Positions 39,773 to 48,575 of a stretch of 64,000 nt of DNA are shown here, piece after piece (positions within the stretch are counted from its first letter, which is position 1; each line of letters begins with the position of its first letter). A model generated the notes under the pieces. That model was not told the origin of the DNA and did no database searches. It saw only the letters and a program-made list of their open reading frames with translations. The stretch spans positions 464,396 to 528,395 of the forward strand of contig NZ_CH724143.1 in assembly GCF_000153325.1 (NCBI RefSeq), given 5' to 3'. Origin of the DNA: Photobacterium sp. SKA34 (lineage in GTDB: Bacteria > Pseudomonadota > Gammaproteobacteria > Enterobacterales > Vibrionaceae). The position numbers were made by a program, and so were the translations under genes.

Positions 39773-41647
39773 TTATTTTCTATCGCCACGTAATTGCGTC
39801 ACTTGTTGATATAACAATTGGCTATTTGCCTCTTGGGAAGACAGACATTCCCCTGCGACGATAGTGACTTGTGACCAGAAACGTTTGGGCCATTTTAATA
39901 ATGCAACGCCACCCTCTCGACTAAAATAGCTCCCCCATAGTCCCTGCAGTGCCACGGGGATCACCGTGACATTCGAACGTTTAATGATTAAATCAATTCC
40001 ACGCATAAACGGGGCTATTTCGCCATCAAAGGTGAGCTGTCCTTCTGGAAAGACACAAACTATATCGCCATTATCTAAATGTTCTGACACTTTGGAAAAA
40101 GCATTACGTATAGATGTACGGTCATTCGCATCGACAGGAATCGCCTTACATGCTTTACAGAAGGATTTGACCAATGGCAGGTTATAAATATTACGGTCCA
40201 TCAAAAAGCGGATAGGGCGTGGGCAGCTGCCTGCTAATAGTAATGCATCCATGTAACTGACATGATTACAGACAAGTAGCACCCCTCCTTGTTCAGGAAT
40301 ATTATTCAAATTCTGTTTTTTTACTCGATACATCGTATGGGTGATCATCCAAACCACAAAGCGCCAAAAAAAATCAGGGGCTTGGAAGTAGATATAGACA
40401 ACAACTAATGAATTCATCGCAGCTAAGATTAAGAAGAACTCTGGAATTGAAAGTTTTAAAAGAGATAAGAAGACAATGGCTGAAATAGCACTGACAACCA
40501 TAAATACAGCATTCCATATATTATTTGCTGCAATGATTTGTGCACGTTCATCTTCTTTAGAGCGCTGCTGCATTAAGGCATAAAGCGGGACAATAAAAAT
40601 ACCACCAGCAATACCAAGTAATAGCAATGATGCAAAGATTGGCCATAGACTCGGTGCCGTCATAAACGCCATTAGGCTCTGAGTTTGTACTGTAGTTGCT
40701 GGAGCGAGGAAAAATAAACCTGAACCAAATAATGTGATCCCTAAACTACCAATAGGTACTATTCCTGGATCAATTCGGTGTTGAGATAAGCGATCACAAC
40801 ACATAGAGCCAATAGCAATACCAATAGAGAATAGCATCAGTAAGAAAGAGACAGAAGCGGCATTACCACCTAGGCTTATTTTTGCATAATTAGGGAATTG
40901 CGTGAGGTAGCAAGCCCCTAAAAACCAAAACCAACTAATACCCAAAATACATTGGAAAATTGTTTTATCTTGTCGTGCAATCGCCATGGTTGAACGAGTT
41001 TGTTTAATCGGTTGCCACTTGAAGGTTGCTTTCTTTACCGAAGGCGGTGCGCTCGGAATAGCAAGGGATGTGAGATAGCCTAATATCGCAAAAAAGATCA
41101 CTGATCCTGCCGCAATATAGTGAGCGTTATGGCTGTCGGCAATAAAACCTGCGAGCAATGTGCCAAGTAAAATAGCTAAAAAGGTACCTGTTTCAACTAA
41201 AGCATTACCGGATATTAACTCTTCTGATTTTAAGTGCTGGGGGAGTAAGGCATATTTTGCTGGGCCGAAGAAGGCCGATTGGGTTCCCATTAAAAAGAGT
41301 AACACCAGCAGAGCAGAATAACTTTGATAGAAGAAGGCTATTGCAGCAAGACTCATTATCACAATTTCTGCCAGTTTTACTCGGCGCATGATCATTGCTT
41401 TATCGTATTGATCGGCAATAACACCGGCAGATGCTGAAAATAAAAAGAAAGGTAAAATAAATAGCCCTGCGGCAATATTAATCAGTAAATTTGCACTCAG
41501 TGGAAGGCTATCAACAGAAGCGTAAGCGATCAGGATTAATAATATATTTTTGTAAACATTATCATTAAATGCCCCAAGTGCCTGCGTTAAAAAATACGGT
41601 AAGAAGCGCCGTTTGGTTAGAAGACTCGATTGGGGCTGTGTGGTCAT
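39773..41647 (-). CDS. LplT-like transporter fused to a PlsC acyltransferase
   Basis: A 624-residue fusion. Residues 1-420 form an MFS transporter of about 12 segments like lysophospholipid flippase LplT (ALGAFNDNVYKN, FFGPAKYALLPQHL). Residues 440-600 form a PlsC-type glycerophospholipid acyltransferase with the HX4D motif at H462-D467 (NHVSYMD) and FPEG at 533-536. In E. coli LplT and Aas are separate, and Aas also has an acyl-ACP synthetase domain, which is missing here. The likely role is to bring lysophospholipids inward and re-acylate them. The acyl donor must be made by another protein. It lies 14 bases after the tetR gene and is surely co-transcribed. Confidence 0.88.
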   Translation of the reverse strand: MTTQPQSSLLTKRRFLPYFLTQALGAFNDNVYKNILLILIAYASVDSLPLSANLLINIAAGLFILPFFLFSASAGVIADQYDKAMIMRRVKLAEIVIMSLAAIAFFYQSYSALLVLLFLMGTQSAFFGPAKYALLPQHLKSEELISGNALVETGTFLAILLGTLLAGFIADSHNAHYIAAGSVIFFAILGYLTSLAIPSAPPSVKKATFKWQPIKQTRSTMAIARQDKTIFQCILGISWFWFLGACYLTQFPNYAKISLGGNAASVSFLLMLFSIGIAIGSMCCDRLSQHRIDPGIVPIGSLGITLFGSGLFFLAPATTVQTQSLMAFMTAPSLWPIFASLLLLGIAGGIFIVPLYALMQQRSKEDERAQIIAANNIWNAVFMVVSAISAIVFLSLLKLSIPEFFLILAAMNSLVVVYIYFQAPDFFWRFVVWMITHTMYRVKKQNLNNIPEQGGVLLVCNHVSYMDALLLAGSCPRPIRFLMDRNIYNLPLVKSFCKACKAIPVDANDRTSIRNAFSKVSEHLDNGDIVCVFPEGQLTFDGEIAPFMRGIDLIIKRSNVTVIPVALQGLWGSYFSREGGVALLKWPKRFWSQVTIVAGECLSSQEANSQLLYQQVTQLRGDRK

Positions 41648-41661
41648 TTACGCTATCTCTA

Positions 41662-42258
41662 TTACTGTTTCCACTTATTTAGATAAGTATTTAAAAGATT
41701 ATCAATAAGTGCTTTGCCGTCAACAGGCGTTGAGGTAAATAGCTTATCATCAACAGTAAGTAGCGTAATACCGTGAACACCAGCCCAAATAACACGGCTT
41801 GTTTCCAGTACTTCTTCTTTAGATATGTTACTGCTAACTTGACCAATCAATGATTCCAACATACCCGTCATATTATTGATTCGATCTGATTGCCATTCTG
41901 GTAAATCTTCACCATTCATTGTGTGTTGGAAGATTAACTGCCAGCGGTATGGGTGGGCAATTGCAAAGTCGAGATAACAATATGCGAGACTACGAAGTGC
42001 CTGCTCTGGATTGGTTGCCCCTGTTAGACACGATTGTACTTCTTGAGATAATTCATCAAGTGTTTGGGCAACAGCGTGTAGTAACAGTAAATTATAATTA
42101 CCGAATACATTTACTAATGTACTAGGAACATAACCAATCATAGCTGCAACTTTACGTAAACTTAGCTCATGGTGAGGGTGCTCATTGAGAAAGTTTTTTA
42201 CCTGCTCCAGTGTCATGCTTACCAACTCTTCACGAGTATGGTCATTTCTTCTTGCCAT
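41662..42258 (-). CDS. TetR-family regulator of the LplT-PlsC unit
   Basis: A 198-residue TetR protein. The helix-turn-helix is at about residues 30-52 (LSLRKVAAMIGYVPSTLVNVF); the rest is an all-helical ligand domain with a YCYLDFAIAHPYRWQLIF segment typical of the WHG-type C-terminal group. Immediately downstream is the transporter-acyltransferase gene, so a fatty-acid or lipid-derived ligand is a reasonable guess only. A perfect 8+8 dyad 57 bases before its ATG suggests it represses its own operon. Confidence 0.9.
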   Translation of the reverse strand: MARRNDHTREELVSMTLEQVKNFLNEHPHHELSLRKVAAMIGYVPSTLVNVFGNYNLLLLHAVAQTLDELSQEVQSCLTGATNPEQALRSLAYCYLDFAIAHPYRWQLIFQHTMNGEDLPEWQSDRINNMTGMLESLIGQVSSNISKEEVLETSRVIWAGVHGITLLTVDDKLFTSTPVDGKALIDNLLNTYLNKWKQ

Positions 42259-42314
42259 GGATATTACTCTTTGATGTGTTTGCTTATCGTATGTTAAAAA
42301 CTAACGTTTTTAAT

Positions 42315-42333
42315 TATAGAACAACGTTCTATA
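42315..42333 (-). promoter_or_regulatory. Dyad operator candidate for the TetR gene
   Basis: TATAGAAC-AAC-GTTCTATA: perfect 8-base arms around three bases, 19 bp in all, the size and symmetry of TetR-family operators. It stands 57-75 bases before the tetR start, in the promoter zone. Confidence 0.65.
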
Positions 42334-42389
42334 TTGTTATTATTATCTAATCGAAACCATAGTTGTTAGGAATTCGATGTCAGAAACAA

Positions 42390-42438
42390 GTTGTGACAAT
42401 TTTATTTCTAAAGATTTGAAATGATATCTTGTCACAAC
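42390..42438. promoter_or_regulatory. Paired TTGTnACAA sites / 10-bp inverted repeat
   Basis: GTTGTGACAA (42390-42399) and TTGTCACAAC (42429-42438) are perfect inverted repeats 29 bases apart. Each arm is itself nearly palindromic (TTGTnACAA). A smaller ATTTC/GAAAT stem lies between. It could be a terminator of the TM2 gene without a T-run, or two operators for one regulator. Confidence 0.4.
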
Positions 42439-42459
42439 AAAAATCACCAATACTAAAAG

Positions 42460-42876
42460 CTATACAGTTTTATTCTTGGTATTTTCTAAAGAAACTTGAT
42501 CATTTAACGTCCAAAAATCGATAAGAATACCTATTAGGAAGAAACCAAAGGTACAAAGATAAAGTATACCAGTGATCCATTTACCCATGTACATACGGTG
42601 GACGCCAAACACACCAAGGAAAGTAAGCAGCAGCCAAGCGATATTATAATCAATATCACCACTAGCAAAACGCAAGTCAGATTCTCTATTCATTGATGGA
42701 ATTAAAAACAAGTCAATTAACCAACCAATACCGAATAGACCTAAGGTTAAAAACCAAATAGTCCCTGTTACTGGTTTGCCATAATAAAAGCGGTGAGCGC
42801 CCGTAAAGCCGAATATCCAGAGTAGATAACCAATGAGTTTACTGTGAGTGTTATTCTCTTGCATAAAAATATCCAT
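42460..42876 (-). CDS. TM2-domain membrane protein with a duplicated domain
   Basis: A 138-residue membrane protein made of two successive TM2 units. The first has GFTGAHRFYYGKPVTG then GIGWLIDLFLIP; the second has GVFGVHRMYMGKWITG then LIGILIDFWTL. Each unit is a pair of membrane helices with a short turn. TM2 proteins are widespread and their bacterial function is unknown. An ATG four codons further in (42864) is an alternative start, since neither has a good ribosome binding site. Confidence 0.8.
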   Translation of the reverse strand: MDIFMQENNTHSKLIGYLLWIFGFTGAHRFYYGKPVTGTIWFLTLGLFGIGWLIDLFLIPSMNRESDLRFASGDIDYNIAWLLLTFLGVFGVHRMYMGKWITGILYLCTFGFFLIGILIDFWTLNDQVSLENTKNKTV

Positions 42877-43160
42877 GTTAGTGTTGAAAATATCGTAAGA
42901 TAAAAAAACAACAAAGGCTTAACGTTTAATTACTTATTAGAGACCACTTTTGATGGATAAAGTGCCATAAAATGAGGAATATTTTATAAGTATATTAAAT
43001 AAAAAACAGGATACAAAAATATTGAGGTGCTGTATTCAAGAATGATGAAATTATCATCGATAGATGTTAAGAAACAGTAACAATTTAGCAACGGCTTTGA
43101 ATTGACATTCTCCGTTATATAGCTACGATGCTTACAGGATATGGATAAGGTACTTCAACA

Positions 43161-44036
43161 ATGATGAAACGCTTTTTTACTGTATTTGCTTTAGTGTTTG
43201 TGGTCGCATTGTCGACACCGCATGCTGAAGCAAAGAGATTTGGTGGTGGTAAGTCATTTGGTAAAAGTTTTAAAACTGCGCCAATGAAAAAACAACAGCC
43301 ACAACAAACAGATACTATTCGTAAACAAAATTCACCTGCGTCATCGAGCAAGAAAGGCTTAATGGGTGGCCTATTAGGTGGTTTACTTGCAGGTGGTTTA
43401 CTTGCTGCTTTCTTTGGTGGTTCATTTGATGGTATCCAGTTTATGGATATTCTCATTATTGGTGTGATTGCATTCGTATTGTTTAAACTATTTAAAGCAA
43501 TGCGTACAAACAAAGGCACTTCAATGGGGCATCGTGAATCTTACGCAGGAAACTCTCCTCGTCAGCAGCCACAGCAAGCACAACAGCAATACCGTCAAGC
43601 GACAGGTTCGCAGTCTCAACCACAAAATGGTGGTTTTGAGTCAACTGATAGTGATGTGCCATTTAATTTACCGCCTAACTTTAATATGAATTCATTTTTA
43701 AGTGGTTCTCGCGATCACTATCGTATTATTCAAGGCGCATGGAACCATAACGAATTAGCGAAAATCAAAGAATACGTATCATCTGCGTTATTTGCTGATT
43801 TACAAGCTGAACGTGCCAAACTTTCAGGTGAGCAACATACCGAAGTGATGTACGTTGATGCCGAACTTGTACGTGCAGACTATGACGCGAATTCAGCACA
43901 GCTAAGTATTCAGTTCTCTGGCCGTTACAAAGATAGCCAAGAGGGGATTGAAGAAGATATTAATGATGTATGGCATTTAGAGCGAGATTTAAAAACGCCG
44001 AACGCGCCATGGTTAATTGTTGGTATTCAAGCTTAA
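43161..44036 (+). CDS. Tim44-like domain protein, membrane-anchored
   Basis: A 291-residue protein with a signal peptide (cleavage near AEA-K, residue 24), a Lys/Gln-rich segment, a Gly/Leu-rich membrane stretch (GLLGGLLAGGLLAAFFGG), a second hydrophobic segment (DILIIGVIAFVLFKLF), a Gln/Pro-rich linker, and a C-terminal Tim44-like domain (about 180-291, SRDHYRIIQGAWNHNELAKI). The Tim44 fold is that of mitochondrial import and of bacterial TimA. Its bacterial role is poorly known. Two adjacent ATG codons open the frame. Confidence 0.8.
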   Translation: MMKRFFTVFALVFVVALSTPHAEAKRFGGGKSFGKSFKTAPMKKQQPQQTDTIRKQNSPASSSKKGLMGGLLGGLLAGGLLAAFFGGSFDGIQFMDILIIGVIAFVLFKLFKAMRTNKGTSMGHRESYAGNSPRQQPQQAQQQYRQATGSQSQPQNGGFESTDSDVPFNLPPNFNMNSFLSGSRDHYRIIQGAWNHNELAKIKEYVSSALFADLQAERAKLSGEQHTEVMYVDAELVRADYDANSAQLSIQFSGRYKDSQEGIEEDINDVWHLERDLKTPNAPWLIVGIQA

Positions 44037-44038
44037 TT

Positions 44039-44068
44039 TAAAAAGCCGCTTTTATTAGCGGATTTTTT
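44039..44068 (+). terminator. Terminator after the Tim44-like gene
   Basis: CCGCT/AGCGG stem flanked by A and T runs, TTTATT loop, T6 tail. Confidence 0.75.
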
Positions 44069-44288
44069 ATATCTCTCAACAGGTTAGGGTGTTTTTTGTA
44101 CAGATGTAAATATCTGAAAAAAGAGTTCTAAAATTATGAGTTTGATCGCGTTTTACTGATATAAAGATCGTAAGATGTTGATCTTGGCACCTAGTTTTAT
44201 CACCAGCAACAGCTAGTATTAACTCATGATATTAAATAGGTCAGTCATTAGACATTGAGATCTAAATAGAAACTAATAAGAGGTCGTT

Positions 44289-44534
44289 ATGCCATACACT
44301 CAAGATATTGTTGAAGAAATGAATCTATTAGTGAAATTCCCTATTCATAGCAACATGGAAGGGGTAAAAGTTCATAGTGATGCAAATCCAGCATTGGTTT
44401 CAGCTGCTCAACGCTTATATGCGAAAGGATTGGTTACTCAATTTGATGGTGGTTATTTAACACATACAGGTCATCAGGTTGCGGAAAACGCAAAAATTGC
44501 ATTACGTATTCTGACGGGGAAAACGACAGAATAA
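44289..44534 (+). CDS. Small TIGR02647-type conserved protein
   Basis: An 81-residue soluble protein, start ATG at 44289 with AAGAGG upstream. LVSAAQRLYAKGLVTQFDGGYLT and THTGHQVAENAK recall the TIGR02647 family found in Vibrio, Shewanella and Pseudomonas, judged from memory. The middle could be a winged-helix-like segment ending in a GGYLT turn. Function is unknown; it is alone between a terminator and a convergent gene. Confidence 0.65.
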   Translation: MPYTQDIVEEMNLLVKFPIHSNMEGVKVHSDANPALVSAAQRLYAKGLVTQFDGGYLTHTGHQVAENAKIALRILTGKTTE

Positions 44535-44560
44535 CGCAGTCGCAAGATAAAGAGCATTGA

Positions 44561-44812
44561 TCAAGTCATTTGCTCTAATTCTGTAATTATCGTTAAAGCT
44601 TGCTCATTGGTTTTTCCACAAATATCAGGGCAAGCTTTAAAATGGTGGCATACAGCAGGGCGTTCAGCTTTGCCAAAAAGTTTACATAAATTCTGTTCAT
44701 TGAGTTGAACGCAAGGTACACCTGCAGGTTTGCCGTTGGGCATTCCAGGTATGCTTGATGAGATACTTGGAGCTATACAGCAGGCACCACAGCCAAGACG
44801 ACATTCCATCAA
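44561..44812 (-). CDS. YkgJ-type cysteine-cluster protein
   Basis: An 83-residue protein with cysteines in the order MECRLGCGACC, VPCVQL, LCKLFG, VCHHFKACPDICG. Together with PSISSSIPGMPNGKPAG this closely follows E. coli YkgJ. The CxxxCxxCC pattern suggests binding of zinc or an iron-sulfur cluster. No function is established. The second Met (44809) is probably the start. Confidence 0.85.
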   Translation of the reverse strand: MMECRLGCGACCIAPSISSSIPGMPNGKPAGVPCVQLNEQNLCKLFGKAERPAVCHHFKACPDICGKTNEQALTIITELEQMT

Positions 44813-45082
44813 TCACTCTCTTCATTGGTTAAATTGGCTGCGCAAATTATCACTCCTTATTCATAAGATCAAAAATTAAATATCTATTTCAGTGTTATAT
44901 TTATGTTGACCGTATTCTTACTAAATAATAATAGCTCTCATTTCGATGCAATTATTGATTAATAGGTAATTTGAATTTGCAGTTTACCGTCAGGGTCGCT
45001 ATAAACACCGCGCTATAATAAAATAGTAAATGGTAATTTAGCGCTGTTCTAAAGCGCATAACGTGAATTTAGTGTAGGTATC

Positions 45083-45526
45083 ATGACGCATTTTTGGCAA
45101 GAAAAAGACTTAGCAACAATGACAGATCAGGAGTGGGAATCACTTTGTGACGGTTGTGGTAAGTGCTGTCTGCATAAGCTTATTGATGATGATACAGATG
45201 ATATCTATTACACCAATGTGGCATGTAGTTTATTAGATAATAAAACATGTTCTTGCAAAGATTATCCTAATCGTTTTGAATCCGGAGAAGAATGTCTAAA
45301 ATTGACTCGTGATCGTATTGATGAGTTTGTTTGGCTTCCTGAAACGTGTGCATACCGTTTATTAGCAGAAGGAAAGCCATTACCTGAGTGGCATCCACTG
45401 ATTACTGGTTCAAAAGAAGCGATGCATAAAGCTAATGAATCGGTACGCGATAAGATTGTGTATGAAATCGATGTTATCGACTGGGAGGACCATATCTTGA
45501 ATCATCCCAATCGCATTATTGATTAA
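45083..45526 (+). CDS. YcgN-type (UPF0260) cysteine-cluster protein
   Basis: A 147-residue protein of the UPF0260/YcgN family: [16 protein letters not shown], then [19 protein letters not shown] and CLKLTRDRI. The cysteine pattern resembles the zinc/iron-sulfur cysteine-cluster superfamily that also holds YkgJ, encoded just before on the other strand. The biochemical role is unknown; in E. coli ycgN lies beside cell-envelope and division genes. The 270-base gap upstream shows no other feature. Confidence 0.87.
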   Translation: MTHFWQEKDLATMTDQEWESLCDGCGKCCLHKLIDDDTDDIYYTNVACSLLDNKTCSCKDYPNRFESGEECLKLTRDRIDEFVWLPETCAYRLLAEGKPLPEWHPLITGSKEAMHKANESVRDKIVYEIDVIDWEDHILNHPNRIID

Positions 45527-45545
45527 TTAATCGATAACGATACGC

Positions 45546-45585
45546 AAAAAACGCCTTATCTGTACAGTATGATGAGGCGTTTTTT
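45546..45585. terminator. Bidirectional terminator after ycgN
   Basis: AAAAAACGCCTTATC/GATGAGGCGTTTTTT, 15-bp stem with one G-U pair and a 10-base loop, between convergent genes. Confidence 0.9.
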
Positions 45586-45602
45586 ATTGCGACAATAACT
45601 GG

Positions 45603-46460
45603 TTACTGTTGAAAGGTATTACATTGACGAGGATCGCCAGTTGTTAGTCCTTTCTTAAACCATTCAATGCGTTGTGCTGAGGTGCCATGTGTAAAACCGT
45701 CAGGTTGAACTGCATGGCCTGCCATTTTCTGTAAATGGTCATCGCCTACCGAGCTGGCAGCGTTGAGCCCTTCATCAATATCTCCTGCCTCAAGTATGCC
45801 TTGTTGATTGACGTAATGTCCCCATACGCCGGCATAGCAGTCTGCTTGTAGTTCAAGTTTTACACTTAAGCGGTTGGCTTCCACTTTGCTGCTACGTTGC
45901 TGCATTTGATGTACTTTAGTACTTGTGCCTAATAAGTTTTGTACATGGTGTCCCACTTCATGAGCAATAACATAAGCAAAAGCAAAATCACCGGGGGCTC
46001 CTAGCTTTTTAAGCTCGTTCATAAAGCTTAAATCTAAATACACTTTTTTATCCGCAGGGCAATAAAATGGGCCAGACTGCGCTGAGCCTGTGCCACAAGC
46101 TGTTTGGGTTACATTATTGTAAAGCACTAGCTTGGGTGGTTGGTATTTACCATCAAGGATCTTATTCCAGACGGTTTCAGTTGTGCCTAATACCGCAGCG
46201 ACAAATTGTTTATTCTCATCATTTTGGATTGTTCGTTGAGAAGGTATAGCTGATTGCTGCTGTCCCATCATGTTACCGCCAGTAAAGTGTTGATACGCTA
46301 AAAATAAGCCACCGACAACCATAATAACTCTACCTATTTTTGTTTTAATTAAAAAAGGAATAAAGCGAAATAAAGCACCAATCGGCAACCCAGCTTTAGA
46401 CGAGCCTTGGCCTCGACGATCTTCAATATTGGTACTTCGACGGGAGTTTTTCCAACGCAT
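45603..46460 (-). CDS. ypfJ: YpfJ-type neutral zinc metallopeptidase
   Basis: A 285-residue member of the YpfJ family. A basic cytoplasmic start and one membrane anchor (about 42-56) precede the peptidase domain. The zinc site HEXXH is H167-E168-V-G-H171 (IAHEVGHH); a third ligand is likely in LELQADCYAGVWGH. YLDLSFMNEL and GTSAQRIEWFKKG are further family marks. Substrates are unknown. The name follows E. coli YpfJ. Confidence 0.9.
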   Translation of the reverse strand: MRWKNSRRSTNIEDRRGQGSSKAGLPIGALFRFIPFLIKTKIGRVIMVVGGLFLAYQHFTGGNMMGQQQSAIPSQRTIQNDENKQFVAAVLGTTETVWNKILDGKYQPPKLVLYNNVTQTACGTGSAQSGPFYCPADKKVYLDLSFMNELKKLGAPGDFAFAYVIAHEVGHHVQNLLGTSTKVHQMQQRSSKVEANRLSVKLELQADCYAGVWGHYVNQQGILEAGDIDEGLNAASSVGDDHLQKMAGHAVQPDGFTHGTSAQRIEWFKKGLTTGDPRQCNTFQQ

Positions 46461-46591
46461 AGTGGATCCTTAATAAACAGAATTTTATCAATAAATAATG
46501 GCCTAAATTTACGCGCAAGTGTGAATTTTCCTTATGGTAAATAAGCAAGCCGTTTTAGCGGGATAAATGGGGAGTATTCATGATGGTGGAA

Positions 46592-46624
46592 GGTAAAAAA
46601 GACAGCCCAATAAGATTGGGCTGT
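46592..46624 (-). terminator. Terminator of dusC
   Basis: ACAGCCCAAT/ATTGGGCTGT perfect 10-bp stem, 3-base loop, followed on the minus strand by CTTTTTTACC; ten bases after the dusC stop. Confidence 0.9.
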
Positions 46625-46633
46625 AAATGAAGG

Positions 46634-47575
46634 TTATTGCTGATGCGCGCGCTGAAGCACTTCGATGATTGGTGCCGCTTTATTTAAGGCACGGATATCG
46701 GTAAATAATAATTTGGCTTGTGGGTACTCATGACGTAGGTAAGAGAACCATTGCTTTACCCGGTTAGGGTAATAAAGCCCTTTATCTCCTTTGATCTCAA
46801 ATTGAGAGTAAACTAGAAGTAAGGCGAGTACGTCTTCCCAACTCATATGCGCTTGATTATGTTTTACCACATTGCCTAAATTCGGCAAATTAAGTGCGCC
46901 TCGACAGACCATTAACGCATCAGTATTGGTAGCGGTAAGGCATGCTTGACCATCGTGATAATTCCAGACTTCGCCATTTGCAATAATGGGAATAGCGACA
47001 CTATTTTTAAGCTGTTTAATGTAATCCCATTTGATGGTCTCTGCGCGGTAGCCATCTTCTTTAGTACGCGCATGGACCACCATTTCATCGGCGCCGGCTT
47101 GGGCAATAGCATCTGCAATTTCAAAACATTGGGCAGGATCATCCCAGCCTAAACGTACTTTTGCCGTTAAAGGCTTAATGGGATTGACAGCAGCGCGACA
47201 AGCTTTAACTATTTGATAAATACGCTCTGGCTCTTTTAGTAAAACTGCGCCACCACGACTTTTATTAACCGCTTTTGCTGGACAACCAAAGTTAATATCA
47301 ACGCCTGCTGAGCCTAATGAGCATGCACGCTGCGCATTTTCAGCCATCCAGTTAGGATCTTGTCCTAAAATTTGTACCCGAACAGGAGTACCTGAGCGTG
47401 TTTTTCCATCTTGACGTAATTCAGGACATAGACGATAGAAAACACTGCTCGGCAATAGGCTATCAATGACACGGACAAATTCAGTGACACAAAGATCGTA
47501 GTCATTAATTTCAGTCAGCATCTCACGCATTAAATGGTCTAAGACGCCTTCCATCGGGCCTAAAATAACTCGCAT
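46634..47575 (-). CDS. dusC: tRNA-dihydrouridine(16) synthase DusC
   Basis: A 313-residue flavoprotein TIM barrel. The catalytic acid is C98 in INFGCPAKAVNKSRGGA, the number used in E. coli DusC. ILGPMEGVLD at the N terminus and ADEMVVHARTKEDGY belong to the DusC rather than DusA or DusB group. It reduces U16 of tRNAs with NADPH and FMN. It is transcribed alone and has a clear terminator. Confidence 0.95.
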   Translation of the reverse strand: MRVILGPMEGVLDHLMREMLTEINDYDLCVTEFVRVIDSLLPSSVFYRLCPELRQDGKTRSGTPVRVQILGQDPNWMAENAQRACSLGSAGVDINFGCPAKAVNKSRGGAVLLKEPERIYQIVKACRAAVNPIKPLTAKVRLGWDDPAQCFEIADAIAQAGADEMVVHARTKEDGYRAETIKWDYIKQLKNSVAIPIIANGEVWNYHDGQACLTATNTDALMVCRGALNLPNLGNVVKHNQAHMSWEDVLALLLVYSQFEIKGDKGLYYPNRVKQWFSYLRHEYPQAKLLFTDIRALNKAAPIIEVLQRAHQQ

Positions 47576-47654
47576 AGTGGTTATAGCTCTGCTCGGTAAT
47601 TACATATAAGGGGCAAGATTCTAGTGCGAGAGGGTTAATTTGTCACCATTGATT

Positions 47655-48332
47655 TTAAATTGTGCGGAGTTGATGACCCGAAACTATGGTTTTTTGTTCA
47701 AGTTGATGTTTTTGACAAGATAGTGCCATTTTTACCATGCTACGTGCCACGTAATCAGCTGGTATTGGGGAGAAATGTTTTAGAGGACCGACAACCAGTG
47801 GATTGATCACATCAAACACGTGTTGTAATAATTGCTCGTCAGTACGAATTTCACTACGTTCACCTTTTAAAGGGCCTGGCCGAATAAAAATACAGTGTTC
47901 AAATTCCATCTTGGTTATTGCTTGCTCCATTTTTCCTTTGCAGCGTAAGTAATGGGAAGGAGAGTGGCTTGATGCCCCAAGGCTTGATACTACAATAATG
48001 TGTTTAACACCCAGGTTTTTCATTGTGGTGGCGACATCTTTTACCAAATCGAGATCAACCGCAGCAAGTGCTGATTTACTGCCCGCTTTGCGCTTTGTCG
48101 TACCTAAACAAATAAAGCCATATTGCGGCTGAGGCGTTTCGTGCTCCCAGCTATTTATCCGAAGAAGCGGATCTATGATTTGGTGTAATTTACTGCTGTG
48201 AAACGGTAAGTCACGACGAGATAAAGTATAAATATGTTTGAATTTATTATTGGCAAGTAGCTGGTGTAAGAGTTCATCTCCAACTAAACCACTCGCGCCA
48301 GCAATGATTGCATTTAAATCGTGATTATCCAT
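47655..48332 (-). CDS. NAD(P)-binding Rossmann protein, YbjT-like
   Basis: A short atypical SDR protein, 225 residues from the ATG at 48332; the frame opens 12 codons earlier at 48368, but GGGA lies before 48332 and the Rossmann strand then begins at once (LNAIIAGASGLVGDELL). The GASGLVG dinucleotide loop, VVSSLGASSHS and HYLRCKGKMEQ (an S...YxxxK-like arrangement) identify the family. Substrate unknown. It stands alone between dusC and a divergent SEC-C gene. Confidence 0.75.
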   Translation of the reverse strand: MDNHDLNAIIAGASGLVGDELLHQLLANNKFKHIYTLSRRDLPFHSSKLHQIIDPLLRINSWEHETPQPQYGFICLGTTKRKAGSKSALAAVDLDLVKDVATTMKNLGVKHIIVVSSLGASSHSPSHYLRCKGKMEQAITKMEFEHCIFIRPGPLKGERSEIRTDEQLLQHVFDVINPLVVGPLKHFSPIPADYVARSMVKMALSCQKHQLEQKTIVSGHQLRTI

Positions 48333-48575
48333 GGCTATTCCCATCGCATAGATTGTAAATGATGACATTTATCTGTAATTAAACAGAATATATGTTTAAT
48401 TTCGCTGAACTGCATCAAATATCAAGAAATTAGCATAATAAATTTTTAATCGGCACCACTTACACTGTTATCAGAAACAATCATTATTGCGTTTTTTCTA
48501 CTCATTAAGTGATGATATGAAGATAAAGGGTGAGTTCAGGTATAATGGCGATAGAAACTTTTATTGGAAATTATC

